Assembly: GCF_000372465.1 (NCBI RefSeq)
Contig: NZ_AQUZ01000002.1
Span: 186,160-250,159 of the forward strand
Source: Kribbella catacumbae DSM 19601
GTDB taxonomy: Bacteria > Actinomycetota > Actinomycetes > Propionibacteriales > Kribbellaceae
Direction of reading: 5' to 3'
Length of the DNA stretch: 64,000 nt
This document shows, piece after piece, positions 42,338 through 50,708 of this stretch. Each line of letters opens with the position of its first letter. Position 1 is the first letter of the stretch. The notes under the pieces are model-generated. The model was not told the origin of the DNA and searched no databases. It saw only the letters and a program-made list of their open reading frames with translations. The translations under genes were made by a program, and so were the position numbers.

Positions 42338-43783
42338 TCATTGCCCGCTGGTCGGATGCACGACGGGCTTGATCAGCGTGCCTGCCAGTACCGCGGCCAC
42401 GCCGGTCAACGCGGCGGCGACGAGCAGCGCCAGGCTCCAGCCGTCGGTGATTGACTGCTTGGATGCCGGGACGTTGGCTCCGGTGGCTGCTGCGCTGCTG
42501 ATGGTCGTCAGGACCGCCAGACCGAGTGCTCCTCCGATCTGCTGCGCGGCGTTGAACAACGCAGAGGCGATGCCCGAGTCGGCGGGGCCGGCGCTGGACA
42601 TCGCAGCTGTGGTCAGCGGGACGAATGTCAACCCCAGCCCGAGGCCGGCGACGACCAGACCAGGCAGCAGGGTAGCGACATAGCTGGACGCGGGATCGAT
42701 CCTGACGAGCAGTGTCAGTCCGAGCGCCACCAATGCTGCTCCGGCCGCAGACAAGCGCCCTGGACTGACCCGGTCGGCCAGCGCTCCGGAGATCCGCGCG
42801 GCGACAGCGATCGCGACAGTCATCGGGACGAACGCCAACCCGACGTAGACCGGGTCCTTGCCCTGAATCGTGGACAGGAACAGGCTGACGAAGAAGAACA
42901 GTGCGTAGATAGCGACACCCAGGATCAGACCCACGACATCAGCAACGACGACGGTCCGGCTGCCGAGGATGCCGGCCGGAACGAGCGGCGCTCGGCGAGT
43001 GGCCTGCAGGATCACGAAAGCCGCCAGGAGTATGACCGCAGCGAACAGGACGAGCAGTGTCCCGGCCGTCCACCCGTGGTCGGCAGCTCTGGTCAGGCCG
43101 TAGACCAGGAGAACCAGACCGCCGGTGGCCGTCATCGCGCCGGCTACATCGATCCTCGAGGTGCGTGCTCCGCCGGACCGGGGCAGTACCAGGACGCCGA
43201 GCGTCACGACGACGGCCACGATCGGAACGTTGATCCACAGCACCCAGCGCCACGACATCGCCTCGGTTACGACCCCACCCAGCACAGAGCCCAGCGCTGT
43301 GCCGCCGGCCGTCACGCCGGCCCAGATGCCGAACGCCAGCACCCGGCCGCGACCCGGCGCGAACACATCCATCACCAGGGCCATCGCCGCCGGTGCCATC
43401 ATCGCCGCGCCGGCACCTTGCACAGCCCGCGCACCGACCAGGACCAGTTCGTCTCCTGCGGCCCCACCGGCCAGCGATGCGAGACCGAACGCCAGCGCGC
43501 CGAGCAGGAACATCCGGCGGTGCCCGAACCGGTCCGCGACCCTGCCTCCGACAAGCAACAGCCCACCGAAAGCCAGCGTGTAGGCGGTGATCACCCACTG
43601 CAGTTGCGCATCGGTGAACCTCAGCCCGTCACGAATTGGGCCTAGCGCCACGTTGACGATCGTCGCGTCCACCACGATCAGCAGCTGACTACCTGCCAGC
43701 ACGCCCAGCGCCACCGCCGCGCGTGCACCGATCCGGCCCGGCGCTGCCGCGCTCGCCACCGCATCCACTCCTCGCTTGTTCAC
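42338..43783 (-). CDS. MFS drug:H+ antiporter, DHA2 type
   Basis: The 481-residue protein has 14 predicted TM helices, the VDATIVNVALGPI signature in TM1 and GGRVADRFGHRR in loop 2-3, as in EmrB/QacA pumps. The ATG at 43783 touches the first of two 20-bp direct repeats, so binding of the divergent TetR there would block expression. It leads the operon with the second MFS gene. Confidence 0.9.
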   Translation of the reverse strand: MNKRGVDAVASAAAPGRIGARAAVALGVLAGSQLLIVVDATIVNVALGPIRDGLRFTDAQLQWVITAYTLAFGGLLLVGGRVADRFGHRRMFLLGALAFGLASLAGGAAGDELVLVGARAVQGAGAAMMAPAAMALVMDVFAPGRGRVLAFGIWAGVTAGGTALGSVLGGVVTEAMSWRWVLWINVPIVAVVVTLGVLVLPRSGGARTSRIDVAGAMTATGGLVLLVYGLTRAADHGWTAGTLLVLFAAVILLAAFVILQATRRAPLVPAGILGSRTVVVADVVGLILGVAIYALFFFVSLFLSTIQGKDPVYVGLAFVPMTVAIAVAARISGALADRVSPGRLSAAGAALVALGLTLLVRIDPASSYVATLLPGLVVAGLGLGLTFVPLTTAAMSSAGPADSGIASALFNAAQQIGGALGLAVLTTISSAAATGANVPASKQSITDGWSLALLVAAALTGVAAVLAGTLIKPVVHPTSGQ

Positions 43784-43835
43784 TCAACGAGCGTAGAGCG
43801 AAGAACCTCTTTCGGTCAACGCGTGTAGAGTGAAG
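43784..43835. repeat. Two 20-bp direct repeats, likely TetR operators
   Basis: TCAACGAGCGTAGAGCGAAG (43784-43803) and TCAACGCGTGTAGAGTGAAG (43816-43835) match at 17 of 20 positions, 32 bp apart. They fill the 54-bp gap between the divergent MFS and TetR starts, each abutting one start codon. Confidence 0.7.
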
Positions 43836-43837
43836 CT

Positions 43838-44425
43838 GTGGTGGAGGATGAACGGATCTCGCGCGCCGAGCGGCGCCGTCGCACGGAGGAAGCGATCGTG
43901 GCGGCTGCGCGCCGTCAATTCGGCGAGCTGGGCTATGAACGGACAAGTATCCGTGGGCTCGCTTCCGAAGCCGGGATCGATCCGGCGCTGGTGATGCAGC
44001 TGTTCGGCAACAAGGAACAGCTCTTCTCGACGGCCGCTACCTCAGGCATCGATCTCCAAGCACTGACCAGTGCCACCGCCGACAACCTGGCCGAGGCGGC
44101 CGCGGCACATCTGTTCGCCGATTTCGAGGATCCCGAACGGCGTACCGCGGCCGAAGCGCTTCTGCGTAGCTGCCTCACCCACCCCGCAGCGGCTGCCGCG
44201 CTGCGCGAACAAGTCATGGCGCCGGCGCAGTCAGCCGTGGCCGCGACGATCGGCGGCGACGACAGCGAACTCCGCGCCGCCGTGCTGAATGCCTGCACCC
44301 TGGGGGTGACGATCGCCCGGTACCTCCTGCGCGATCCCGTCCTCGCCGATGCCGACCGCCAGGATCTGGAACGGGTACTACGGCCCGCCCTGGAGGCCGT
44401 CATCGCAGCGAACTCCAGAAGCTGA
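43838..44425 (+). CDS. TetR-family regulator
   Basis: The 195-residue protein begins with a GTG at 43838 and has a TetR HTH at about 14-58 (AIVAAARRQFGELGY; SIRGLASEAGIDPALVMQLF), then a TetR_C-type helical domain. It is divergent from the two-pump operon and separated from it by direct repeats, so it most likely represses the pumps until a substrate binds. Confidence 0.88.
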   Translation: MVEDERISRAERRRRTEEAIVAAARRQFGELGYERTSIRGLASEAGIDPALVMQLFGNKEQLFSTAATSGIDLQALTSATADNLAEAAAAHLFADFEDPERRTAAEALLRSCLTHPAAAAALREQVMAPAQSAVAATIGGDDSELRAAVLNACTLGVTIARYLLRDPVLADADRQDLERVLRPALEAVIAANSRS

Positions 44426-44524
44426 CCGTTTCGCCAGAGCCTGGCGACCAGGCGAGGAACTCGGCGATGCGCGCAGGTCCGTATCTCTGTCGCCGACTGG
44501 CAACCACTGGGCCTGACCTCCGGC

Positions 44525-44749
44525 CTAATCGATGAGGCGGGCGGTGTAGCCGGTGCTGGTGATTGCGTCGTGGATGGCGGATGGATTGATGCCCGTTGAG
44601 GCGATCTCGACGGTGGTGCGGCCGGTTCTTACGTCGGTGCTGGATGAGGTGACGCCGGCGACGTCCTCGACGGCGTCGTCGACGAGGAGTCCGCAGCTGG
44701 AGCAGTGCATTCCGGTGACTTCGAAGATCAGTTCAGCCATCACGGTCAC
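44525..44749 (-). CDS. copZ: HMA-domain copper chaperone, CopZ-like
   Basis: The 74-residue protein is a single heavy-metal-associated domain with the GMHCSSC copper-binding motif in the first loop (about residues 13-19) and the ferredoxin-like strand-helix pattern. The GTG at 44749 overlaps the stop of the SafE-like gene; an ATG at 44740 is the alternative. It would deliver Cu(I) to a P-type ATPase such as the CopB encoded 14 kb away. Confidence 0.85.
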   Translation of the reverse strand: MTVMAELIFEVTGMHCSSCGLLVDDAVEDVAGVTSSSTDVRTGRTTVEIASTGINPSAIHDAITSTGYTARLID

Positions 44750-45774
44750 GCCCCCTGAAAGGCGATGCGGCCGCCGTACATGCCCATTCCGCAGCTGTAG
44801 CTGAGGGTGCCCGGCTTCGGGGTCCCGAGGTCGATGGTGGCTTCGCCCGTCGGCTCCAGGACGAGTTGCTTGTCCAGGTCGGGGACGACGAACGATCGCA
44901 CGCAGCCGCCGGTCTTGTTGGTGGCGACAACCAGGGTGGTGGGGATCCCGGCCTTGGCTGTGACGATTTCGGGCAGGTATCCGTTACTGCGGGCCTGGAT
45001 GATGACGAGCTGGCGGCCGTCGGGCGCAGTACGGACAGCGTCTGCCGGTACTGTGCTCGCCGCCGCAGTGGTAGCGCCATCTGGCCACCAGCCGCCGAGC
45101 CGGATGCCGGAGGTCAGCGTCCAGAGCGCAACCGCGAGGATGACGACACCGGTAGCGATGCTGAGCCTGCCCTGCCACAGGCGTGCGGCGGAGCGCAGGA
45201 CGACGCCGATGACGGCGAAGAGTGGCCCGGTGCCCAGGATGAATCCCGCCATCACGGCCGCGCCTGCAACTGGTGAACCGGAGGTGATCGCCACGAGCTC
45301 CATGCTCAAGGTGACGCCGCAGGGGATGAGGATGGTGAGGAATCCCAGGATGGCAGGGGCGGTGGCGCTGCTGGATTTTGCGGATCTGCGGACGCGCTTG
45401 CCCCACGCTGCCGGGGGATGCGGGACGAGGCGACGTACGGCGGAAACTCCTAGCAGGTCCAGCGCGAAAAGCACCATCAGGACGGCTGCCGCTATCAGCA
45501 GCAATGCCTGTACTTGAGGACTTGGCTGGATCGCAGCGCCCACGATGCCGAGTGCTGCGCCCAGCAGACTATGGGAGATGAGCTTCGCGCCGAGGAAGGC
45601 GCCTACGGGAGCGAACGGGCCGACGTGCCGGTGGTTCTCGTCGGACAAAGCGTCGTGGCGGCGAGTGACAGCACTGGCAAGCAGACCGCCTTGGACTGCG
45701 GCGCAGGAGGCGCCACCCGCGAGGAGACCGGTGGTGAGGCCCGTGAGGAACAAGGTCATGGAACTAGCCATCAA
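44746..45774 (-). CDS. SafE/DsbD-like membrane protein with C-terminal cupredoxin-type metal domain
   Basis: The 342-residue protein has about six TM helices in the first 220 residues (GLLAGGASCAAVQGGLL; ILIPCGVTLSMELV), with a membrane Cys in the positions used by the TauE/SafE and DsbD families. The outer C-terminal domain ends in SYSCGMGMYGGRI, a Cys/Met cluster like the copper ligand loop of cupredoxins. It is followed by a CopZ gene, so it likely handles copper across the membrane. Confidence 0.8.
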   Translation of the reverse strand: MMASSMTLFLTGLTTGLLAGGASCAAVQGGLLASAVTRRHDALSDENHRHVGPFAPVGAFLGAKLISHSLLGAALGIVGAAIQPSPQVQALLLIAAAVLMVLFALDLLGVSAVRRLVPHPPAAWGKRVRRSAKSSSATAPAILGFLTILIPCGVTLSMELVAITSGSPVAGAAVMAGFILGTGPLFAVIGVVLRSAARLWQGRLSIATGVVILAVALWTLTSGIRLGGWWPDGATTAAASTVPADAVRTAPDGRQLVIIQARSNGYLPEIVTAKAGIPTTLVVATNKTGGCVRSFVVPDLDKQLVLEPTGEATIDLGTPKPGTLSYSCGMGMYGGRIAFQGA

Positions 45775-45868
45775 GCAGGATCCTTCTGTGTGCCGCGGGT
45801 ACTGGTCGCCGCGGTGATATGGAACGAGGCAGGTGAGACAGCACCCACGAGGGATGCTGACTAACCTG

Positions 45869-46255
45869 CTAGGTCCGATTCACACAGAGCTGATGAATGT
45901 CGGGTGGTCTAGCCGCCGGCTGGTCAACACGAACAGGACACGTAGGGGCCACCAGCGTGGCGGTAGTCGCGTTGACGGAGAGATCTCCGAGCGGCGCAGA
46001 CGCTGACCCGCCGTCCGGCGTGGCCGGGTGACACTGCTGGCTCGTGTCCATGCAGTGGCCGGTGGTCTCGCTTCCGTGATGATCGGCGAGGCCCATCGCC
46101 GGCTCGCCGTGCTGTTCCATCCCTGCCATCGTTGCCATTGGCGCCGAGGAGTCTTGGTGCGAGGGCGACCAGCCGATACCCGCAAAGCAGGCCAAGGTCA
46201 GTAGGCAGGCCACGACCGCCCAGCGAGCCTGAGCCGATACCCCCGCCGCCGACAT
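45869..46255 (-). CDS. Met/His-rich membrane-anchored protein
   Basis: The 128-residue protein has an N-terminal TM or signal segment (AVVACLLTLACFAGIGW), then a Met/His-rich part (MATMAGMEQHGEPAMGLADHH), and a C-terminal part with a Cys. Such stretches bind copper in the periplasm or cell wall. The pattern resembles DUF6153-type proteins that occur in copper clusters of actinomycetes. It lies just upstream of the SafE-like and CopZ genes in the same direction. Confidence 0.7.
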   Translation of the reverse strand: MSAAGVSAQARWAVVACLLTLACFAGIGWSPSHQDSSAPMATMAGMEQHGEPAMGLADHHGSETTGHCMDTSQQCHPATPDGGSASAPLGDLSVNATTATLVAPTCPVRVDQPAARPPDIHQLCVNRT

Positions 46256-46367
46256 ACCTCAAATCGTAGATCAGCCGGATGCTCGGACCTCAACTGGTCC
46301 CGGTGAGAGGCGTCCGGAGGCGACCACCGCACGGGAGACATGCCACGGGAGGCGGTTGGCGAGCCGA

Positions 46368-46796
46368 TCAGCTCACAGCGTTTGCGTCGGTGGCCGGGAC
46401 GAGTTCGGCGATAAGGGCGCGGACCCTGGAGTCGATCTCGTCACGGATCGGCCGGACGGCGTCGATGCCCTGGCCCGCTGGGTCGTCGAGTTTCCAGTCG
46501 AGGTACCGCTTGCCGGGGAAGTAGGGGCATTCGTCGCCGCAGCCCATGGTGATGACGACGTCGGAGGCTTTGACGGCGTCGTCGGTCAGTGGCTTGGGGA
46601 ACTCTTGGGAGATGTCGAGGCCGAGCTCTGCCATGGCTGCGACGACCGCTGGGTTGAGTTGGTCGGCGGGCTGGGAGCCGGCTGACCGTACGACGACGCG
46701 TCCGGCGGCGTGGTGGTCGAGCAGGGCAGCGGCCATTTGGGAGCGGCCGGCGTTATGGATGCAGACGAACAAGACCTCAGGCGTTGTCTCGGACAT
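46368..46796 (-). CDS. arsC: Arsenate reductase, LMW-phosphatase-like
   Basis: The 142-residue enzyme reduces arsenate to arsenite. It has the phosphatase P-loop VCIHNAGRSQ with nucleophile C12, plus C86 and C90 (MGCGDECPY) that relay the electrons, and the DDPAG segment. The arrangement suits a thioredoxin- or mycothiol-dependent enzyme. It is the last gene of an arsR-arsC-ACR3-arsC operon. Confidence 0.93.
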   Translation of the reverse strand: MSETTPEVLFVCIHNAGRSQMAAALLDHHAAGRVVVRSAGSQPADQLNPAVVAAMAELGLDISQEFPKPLTDDAVKASDVVITMGCGDECPYFPGKRYLDWKLDDPAGQGIDAVRPIRDEIDSRVRALIAELVPATDANAVS

Positions 46797-46824
46797 GGCG
46801 ATTTCTCCTTGCGGGGAAGGTGGA

Positions 46825-47904
46825 TCAGTTGACGGTGTCGGGGTAGAAGCGGCGCTTGGCCCACAGGGACACGTAGACCAGGGCGACCAGGACGGGAACC
46901 TCGATCAGTGGACCGACGACGCCGGCGAGGGCTTGGCCGGAGGTGACGCCGAAGGTGCCGATGGCAACGGCGATGGCGAGCTCGAAGTTGTTGCCCGCTG
47001 CGGTGAACGCGAGGGTTGCGGTCTTCGCGTAGCCGAGGCGCAGTTGGTGGCCGAGGGCAAACGAGCCTCCGAACATGATCACGAAGTAGGCCAGCAGTGG
47101 CAATGCGATCCGTACGACGTCGAGTGGTGCGCTGGTGATCGCGTCGCCTTGCAGTGCGAACAGCATGACGATGGTGAACAGCAGTCCGTACAGGGCGACC
47201 GGCCCGACCTTGGGCAGGAACCGTGACTCGTACCAGTCGCGGCCGCGCGTCTTCTCGCCGATCGTGCGCGTCAGGTAGCCGGCCAGCAGCGGAATGCCGA
47301 GGAACACCAGCACGCTCAGCGCGATGGCGCCGATCGAGAACTCCGCACTGGTGGTCTCCAGCCCCAGCCAGCCGGGCAGGGTTTGCAGGTAGAACCAGCC
47401 GAGTCCGGCGAAGGCGATGATCTGGAAGACGGAGTTGATGGCGACCAGTACGGCGGCCGCTTCGCGGTCTCCGCAGGACAGGTCGTTCCAGATCAGCACC
47501 ATGGCAATGCATCTCGCCAGCCCCACGATGATCAGGCCGGTGCGGTATTCCGGCAGATCGGGCAGCAGCAGCCAGGCGAGCGCGAACATCAGTGCCGGGC
47601 CGAGCACCCAGTTCAGCACCAGGGAGGCGATCAGGAGTTTGCGGTCGCCGGTCACGCGACTGGTTTCGGTGTAACGGACCTTGGCCAGCACCGGGTACAT
47701 CATCAGCAGCAGCCCGATCGCTATCGGCAGACTCACCGAACCGACCTTCACCGCGTCGAGCGCGTCGTCCAGACCGGGGATGATCCGGCCGAGGAGCAAC
47801 CCGAGCGCCATGGCGGCAATGATCCAGACCGCCAGGTAGCGGTCGAGGAAGGACAGCTTCGCGACGACGGCGCTGTCGGTGGGCGTGGTGGCAGTGTCGG
47901 TCAC
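46825..47904 (-). CDS. acr3: Arsenite exporter ACR3
   Basis: The 359-residue protein has ten TM helices of the BASS/ACR3 fold and the signature LARCIAMVLIWNDLSCGD, whose Cys binds arsenite. Other ACR3-type parts are LGPALMFALAWLLLPD and FTAAGNNFELAIAVAIG. The GTG at 47904 overlaps the stop of the preceding arsC gene (GTGA), so the longer frame upstream is rejected. It exports the product of the two reductases. Confidence 0.93.
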   Translation of the reverse strand: MTDTATTPTDSAVVAKLSFLDRYLAVWIIAAMALGLLLGRIIPGLDDALDAVKVGSVSLPIAIGLLLMMYPVLAKVRYTETSRVTGDRKLLIASLVLNWVLGPALMFALAWLLLPDLPEYRTGLIIVGLARCIAMVLIWNDLSCGDREAAAVLVAINSVFQIIAFAGLGWFYLQTLPGWLGLETTSAEFSIGAIALSVLVFLGIPLLAGYLTRTIGEKTRGRDWYESRFLPKVGPVALYGLLFTIVMLFALQGDAITSAPLDVVRIALPLLAYFVIMFGGSFALGHQLRLGYAKTATLAFTAAGNNFELAIAVAIGTFGVTSGQALAGVVGPLIEVPVLVALVYVSLWAKRRFYPDTVN

Positions 47905-48563
47905 GCGGTGACTCCCGGCTTCTGGTCGACGAGTTCGGCGAGCAGGGTCTGGACGCGGGTGTCGATGTCGTCGCGGATCCGCCGTATCGCAGCGGGGCTC
48001 TGTCCGGCGGGGTCGTCGATTGCCCAGTCGTAGTACCGCTTTCCTGGCAGGACCGGGCATGCGTCGCCGCAGCCCATCGTGACCACGACGTCGGCGGCGC
48101 GGACGACGTCGTCGGTCAGCGGCTTGGGGTAGGCCTGGTGAAGGTCGAGACCGAGCTCAGCCAGCGCGGCGGCGACCGGCGTCTCGATGTCTGCGGCGGG
48201 GTGAGACCCTGCCGACCGGACAGTCACAGCACCGGCAGCGTGGTGCGCCAGTAGAGCGGCAGCCATCTGGGAGCGCCCCGCGTTCGCGACACACAGGAAC
48301 AGCACCTGCGGGACGGGGCTGGCGATCGCGCCCTTGGCGTGGGCCAGCGCCGCGAGCCGGTCGCTGGCAAAGTGTTCGGCCAGCGCCGAAAGGTGTCGGT
48401 GGACTCTGGCGGTGCGGTAGAGCGCGACGTAGGACTCGTGGACGACCCGGTCGACAGTCTCGGGACTGAAGATGCCGGTGTACTTGTCGGCGAGCCGCTC
48501 AGCGGCCCGACCGAGCACCATGTCGGTGTCGAGCAGTGCGAGTTCCTCAGCAGATGTGGGCAT
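47901..48563 (-). CDS. arsC: Arsenate reductase with N-terminal three-helix domain
   Basis: Residues 1-75 form a helical domain (TDMVLGRAAERLADKYTG; VDRVVHESYVALYR) of the kind fused to mycothiol-dependent ArsC proteins in Corynebacterium and relatives. Residues 84-220 are the reductase, with P-loop LCVANAGRSQ (C91), MGCGDACP and DDPAG. With the second arsC downstream, the cluster carries two reductases that may use different reductants. Confidence 0.9.
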   Translation of the reverse strand: MPTSAEELALLDTDMVLGRAAERLADKYTGIFSPETVDRVVHESYVALYRTARVHRHLSALAEHFASDRLAALAHAKGAIASPVPQVLFLCVANAGRSQMAAALLAHHAAGAVTVRSAGSHPAADIETPVAAALAELGLDLHQAYPKPLTDDVVRAADVVVTMGCGDACPVLPGKRYYDWAIDDPAGQSPAAIRRIRDDIDTRVQTLLAELVDQKPGVTA

Positions 48564-48622
48564 GACGGTTTCTCCCAGGTGAGGGCGGCGGTGAAACGAG
48601 GCAGCAGGCGGCGCTGTTGGGC

Positions 48623-48988
48623 TTAGCGGGCCAGCGCGGTGGTCTCAGGTACGGACAGCAGGGTGGAGATCCACTGCTGACGCTCCGGCAGCGGCCAGTA
48701 GTAGACCCACGTGCCGCGGCGCTCGCAGTCGACGAGCCCGGCCTCACGCAGTACCCGCAGGTGGTGAGAGATCGTCGGGCCCGACACGTTGAAGTGCGGG
48801 GTGATGTCGCAGACGCAGACCTCGGCGCCGGCCGAGGCGATGATCGACATCAGGCGCAGCCGGATCGGGTCCGACAGCGCCTTGAAGACCGCCGCACCCT
48901 CGGTCGCCGTGGCCTCGTCGAGAGCCGCGACTGAGATCGGCGTACAGCAGCCACCGCTGCGGCTGGTGGAGACGTCTTGTTTCGACAT
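48623..48988 (-). CDS. arsR: ArsR repressor
   Basis: The 121-residue winged-helix protein has the arsenic-sensing CVCD at the start of the recognition region (EVCVCDITPHFNVSGPTISH) and an extra GGCCTP pair in the N-terminus that could complete a three-thiolate As(III) site. It leads the operon to arsC, acr3 and arsC. An inverted repeat lies directly upstream, so it should autoregulate and may also control the divergent plus-strand operon. Confidence 0.92.
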   Translation of the reverse strand: MSKQDVSTSRSGGCCTPISVAALDEATATEGAAVFKALSDPIRLRLMSIIASAGAEVCVCDITPHFNVSGPTISHHLRVLREAGLVDCERRGTWVYYWPLPERQQWISTLLSVPETTALAR

Positions 48989-48994
48989 GTGTCT

Positions 48995-49019
48995 ATCTTG
49001 ACTTCTGTCTAAGCAAGAT
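48995..49019. promoter_or_regulatory. ArsR operator
   Basis: ATCTTG and CAAGAT face each other over 13 bp in the gap between the arsR start and the plus-strand ars genes. The position fits control of both directions by ArsR. Confidence 0.65.
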
Positions 49020-49100
49020 GCAAGGTGGGGATCGCTGTTTAGATGAAGATCAACTTAGTGCCCGGCCGGATGACCGGCCGTAGGCACGAGAGGGGCAGTC

Positions 49101-49247
49101 ATGGTGAAGCTCATTCGGCGGCTCAGCCGTCGCGGGAGCGTGGAGTTCTGCGAGTCGTGCAGCGAGGTCTGTACCGCTGCGTGCCGCTCGCGAGCTCACC
49201 GCGACCGGATCCGCGCCAGCCACACCTACATCCAGTTCCCCCACTGA
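49101..49247 (+). CDS. 48-aa Cys-containing protein of the ars cluster
   Basis: GAGAGGGG precedes an ATG at 49101. The product starts MVKLIRRLSRRGSVEFCESC and continues SEVCTAACR, giving four Cys in a CxxCxxxCxxxC pattern, then a basic helix. Coding is supported by the ribosome binding site, the start placement and the Cys pattern. It may be a small metal-binding protein. It opens the plus-strand operon with the CCG-rich protein, divergent from arsR. Confidence 0.6.
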   Translation: MVKLIRRLSRRGSVEFCESCSEVCTAACRSRAHRDRIRASHTYIQFPH

Positions 49248-49271
49248 CCGCCCGACGCGAAGGACACGATC

Positions 49272-49499
49272 ATGGCTACCGAGACCACCCCCACGCCCGT
49301 CGGCGGCTTCGCCGGTGACCCGGCGCAAGCGTTCACACCCCCTTCGGCGGGCAGCTGCTGTGGAAGTTCCCCGACCGGGCAGGCCGCTGCCGAGTCCACC
49401 GGCGGCTGCTGCGGTACCGACACCGCGGTCGCTGCCGGCTCGTGCTGCGGATCCGAGCCGGCCACGGACAAGACGGCCTCTGGCGGGTGCTGCGGATGA
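49272..49499 (+). CDS. CCG-repeat Cys-rich small protein
   Basis: The 75-residue protein has four CCG motifs (SCCGS, GCCGT, SCCGS, GCCG at the C-terminus), eight Cys in all, in a Ser/Thr/Ala-rich, otherwise disordered chain. Vicinal Cys pairs bind As(III) tightly, so it may be an arsenic-sequestering peptide. The stop overlaps the ATG of the M28 gene (ATGA). The same GGCCG motif occurs in the tail of the flavoprotein encoded two genes on. Confidence 0.8.
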   Translation: MATETTPTPVGGFAGDPAQAFTPPSAGSCCGSSPTGQAAAESTGGCCGTDTAVAAGSCCGSEPATDKTASGGCCG

Positions 49500-50708
49500 G
49501 CACCGCGTCGCCCAGGCCGCTTGCGGCTGAGGCCGCCGCTGCCCGTGGCGGCGCTTCGGCCGAGGCCATGCTGGCCACGGTCCACGAACTCGCCTCCGAC
49601 CACTACTCGGGCCGCCGGATCGGTACGCCGGGCGGCCAAGCCGCCGCGCTGTGGCTCGCCGAACAACTGCGCAGCCTGGGCGCCGCAGTCACCCTCGACA
49701 GCTTCGAGGCAAGTGGCGTGAAGGAACTGCAGGCAACGCCCACACTGACCGTCGGGCACCGGCAACTCGTCCATCGGCGCGACTTCGCTGAGCATCTCAG
49801 CTCTGCCGAAGTGACGGAACCGAGGTCAGGTCCGCTCTCGTCGGCCGACGCCGATTCGTGGCGCGGTGGCTGGATCGCTGTGACGGCGGCTGACGTGGAA
49901 ACGGTGGCCAGAGCCGAGGCCGAGCAGGCCGCCGGCTTGCTGGTACGGCGCGGTGTCGACGAGGCGGGTTGGATGCCGAAGATGATCGCCGGTCCGCCGA
50001 TGGGCCAGGTTGCGATCTTGTCGGTGCGCACCGAATTGCATGCCGAATTGGCCGGCAGCGCTGGTGCGATGGTGACGGCGTCAGCGCCGATGCGTACTGT
50101 CACCACGACCGGGACCAACGTGTGCGGCGTATTCGGTGAACCGCTGCCGGGCGGTGTTGCTGACGGCGCATTTCGATGGGGTGGGTGACGACCCGCTGCT
50201 GCGGCATCCTGCGGCGGGGGACAACGCCTCGGGCGTGGCTGTCGTTCTTGAAGCCGCTCGGTTGCTCTCGCCTCGCCTGTCGGGTGGCGTCGGGCTGGCG
50301 GTCGCGCTGCTCGACGGTGAAGAGGTCGGTGCCCGCGGTTCGGCGCATCACGCACCGCAGGTGGCTTCCGGCACGTACGTGATCAACGTCGACGGCGCAG
50401 CGCAGCTCGGTGCTGCTGCCGCGGTCGAGGCGGGTGGACCGGCTGAGCCTTTACTGGCTGCCGTTGACCAGGCAGGCCGTCTGACCGGTGTACCGCTGCA
50501 AGCCGGTGCGATGGCCTCGGACAACCGCCGCTACGCAGCCGTCGGCTTGCCCGCGATCGGTATCGGCATGGGAATGCCCGGTTATCAAACGACCGCCGAG
50601 ACCCCCGACCGGGTCGAAGGGCGCACCCTCCTCGCCGCGACAGATCTCGTCACGGCGACCGTGAATCAACTCGTCAAAAACTCTGCACAGCTTGGAGAAA
50701 CACCATGA
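49496..50708 (+). pseudogene. M28-family metallopeptidase, frameshifted
   Basis: The first frame (49496-50188) has the N-terminal part (MLATVHELASDHYSGRRIG, then GGQAAALWLAEQLRSLGA), typical of M28 aminopeptidases with a PA-like insert. It stops at 50188. The second frame, from about 50140 to 50708, carries the catalytic part: LLTAHFDG, GDNASGVAVVLEAARLL and LDGEEVGARGS, the Zn ligands and catalytic Glu. The two join near 50145-50160 after a 1-nt deletion or 2-nt insertion around CCGGGCGGTG. It is either a real disruption or a sequencing error. Overlaps at both ends keep it in the operon. Confidence 0.75.

Noticed and set aside
44432-44446. Short hairpin CGCCAG-AGC-CTGGCG after the TetR gene
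   Set aside because: Only 6 bp of stem and no T-run on the coding strand; too weak to call a terminator.
49226-50355. Minus-strand frames opposite the CCG protein and M28 genes
   Set aside because: No start context, and the plus strand has recognisable motifs with overlapping start and stop codons.
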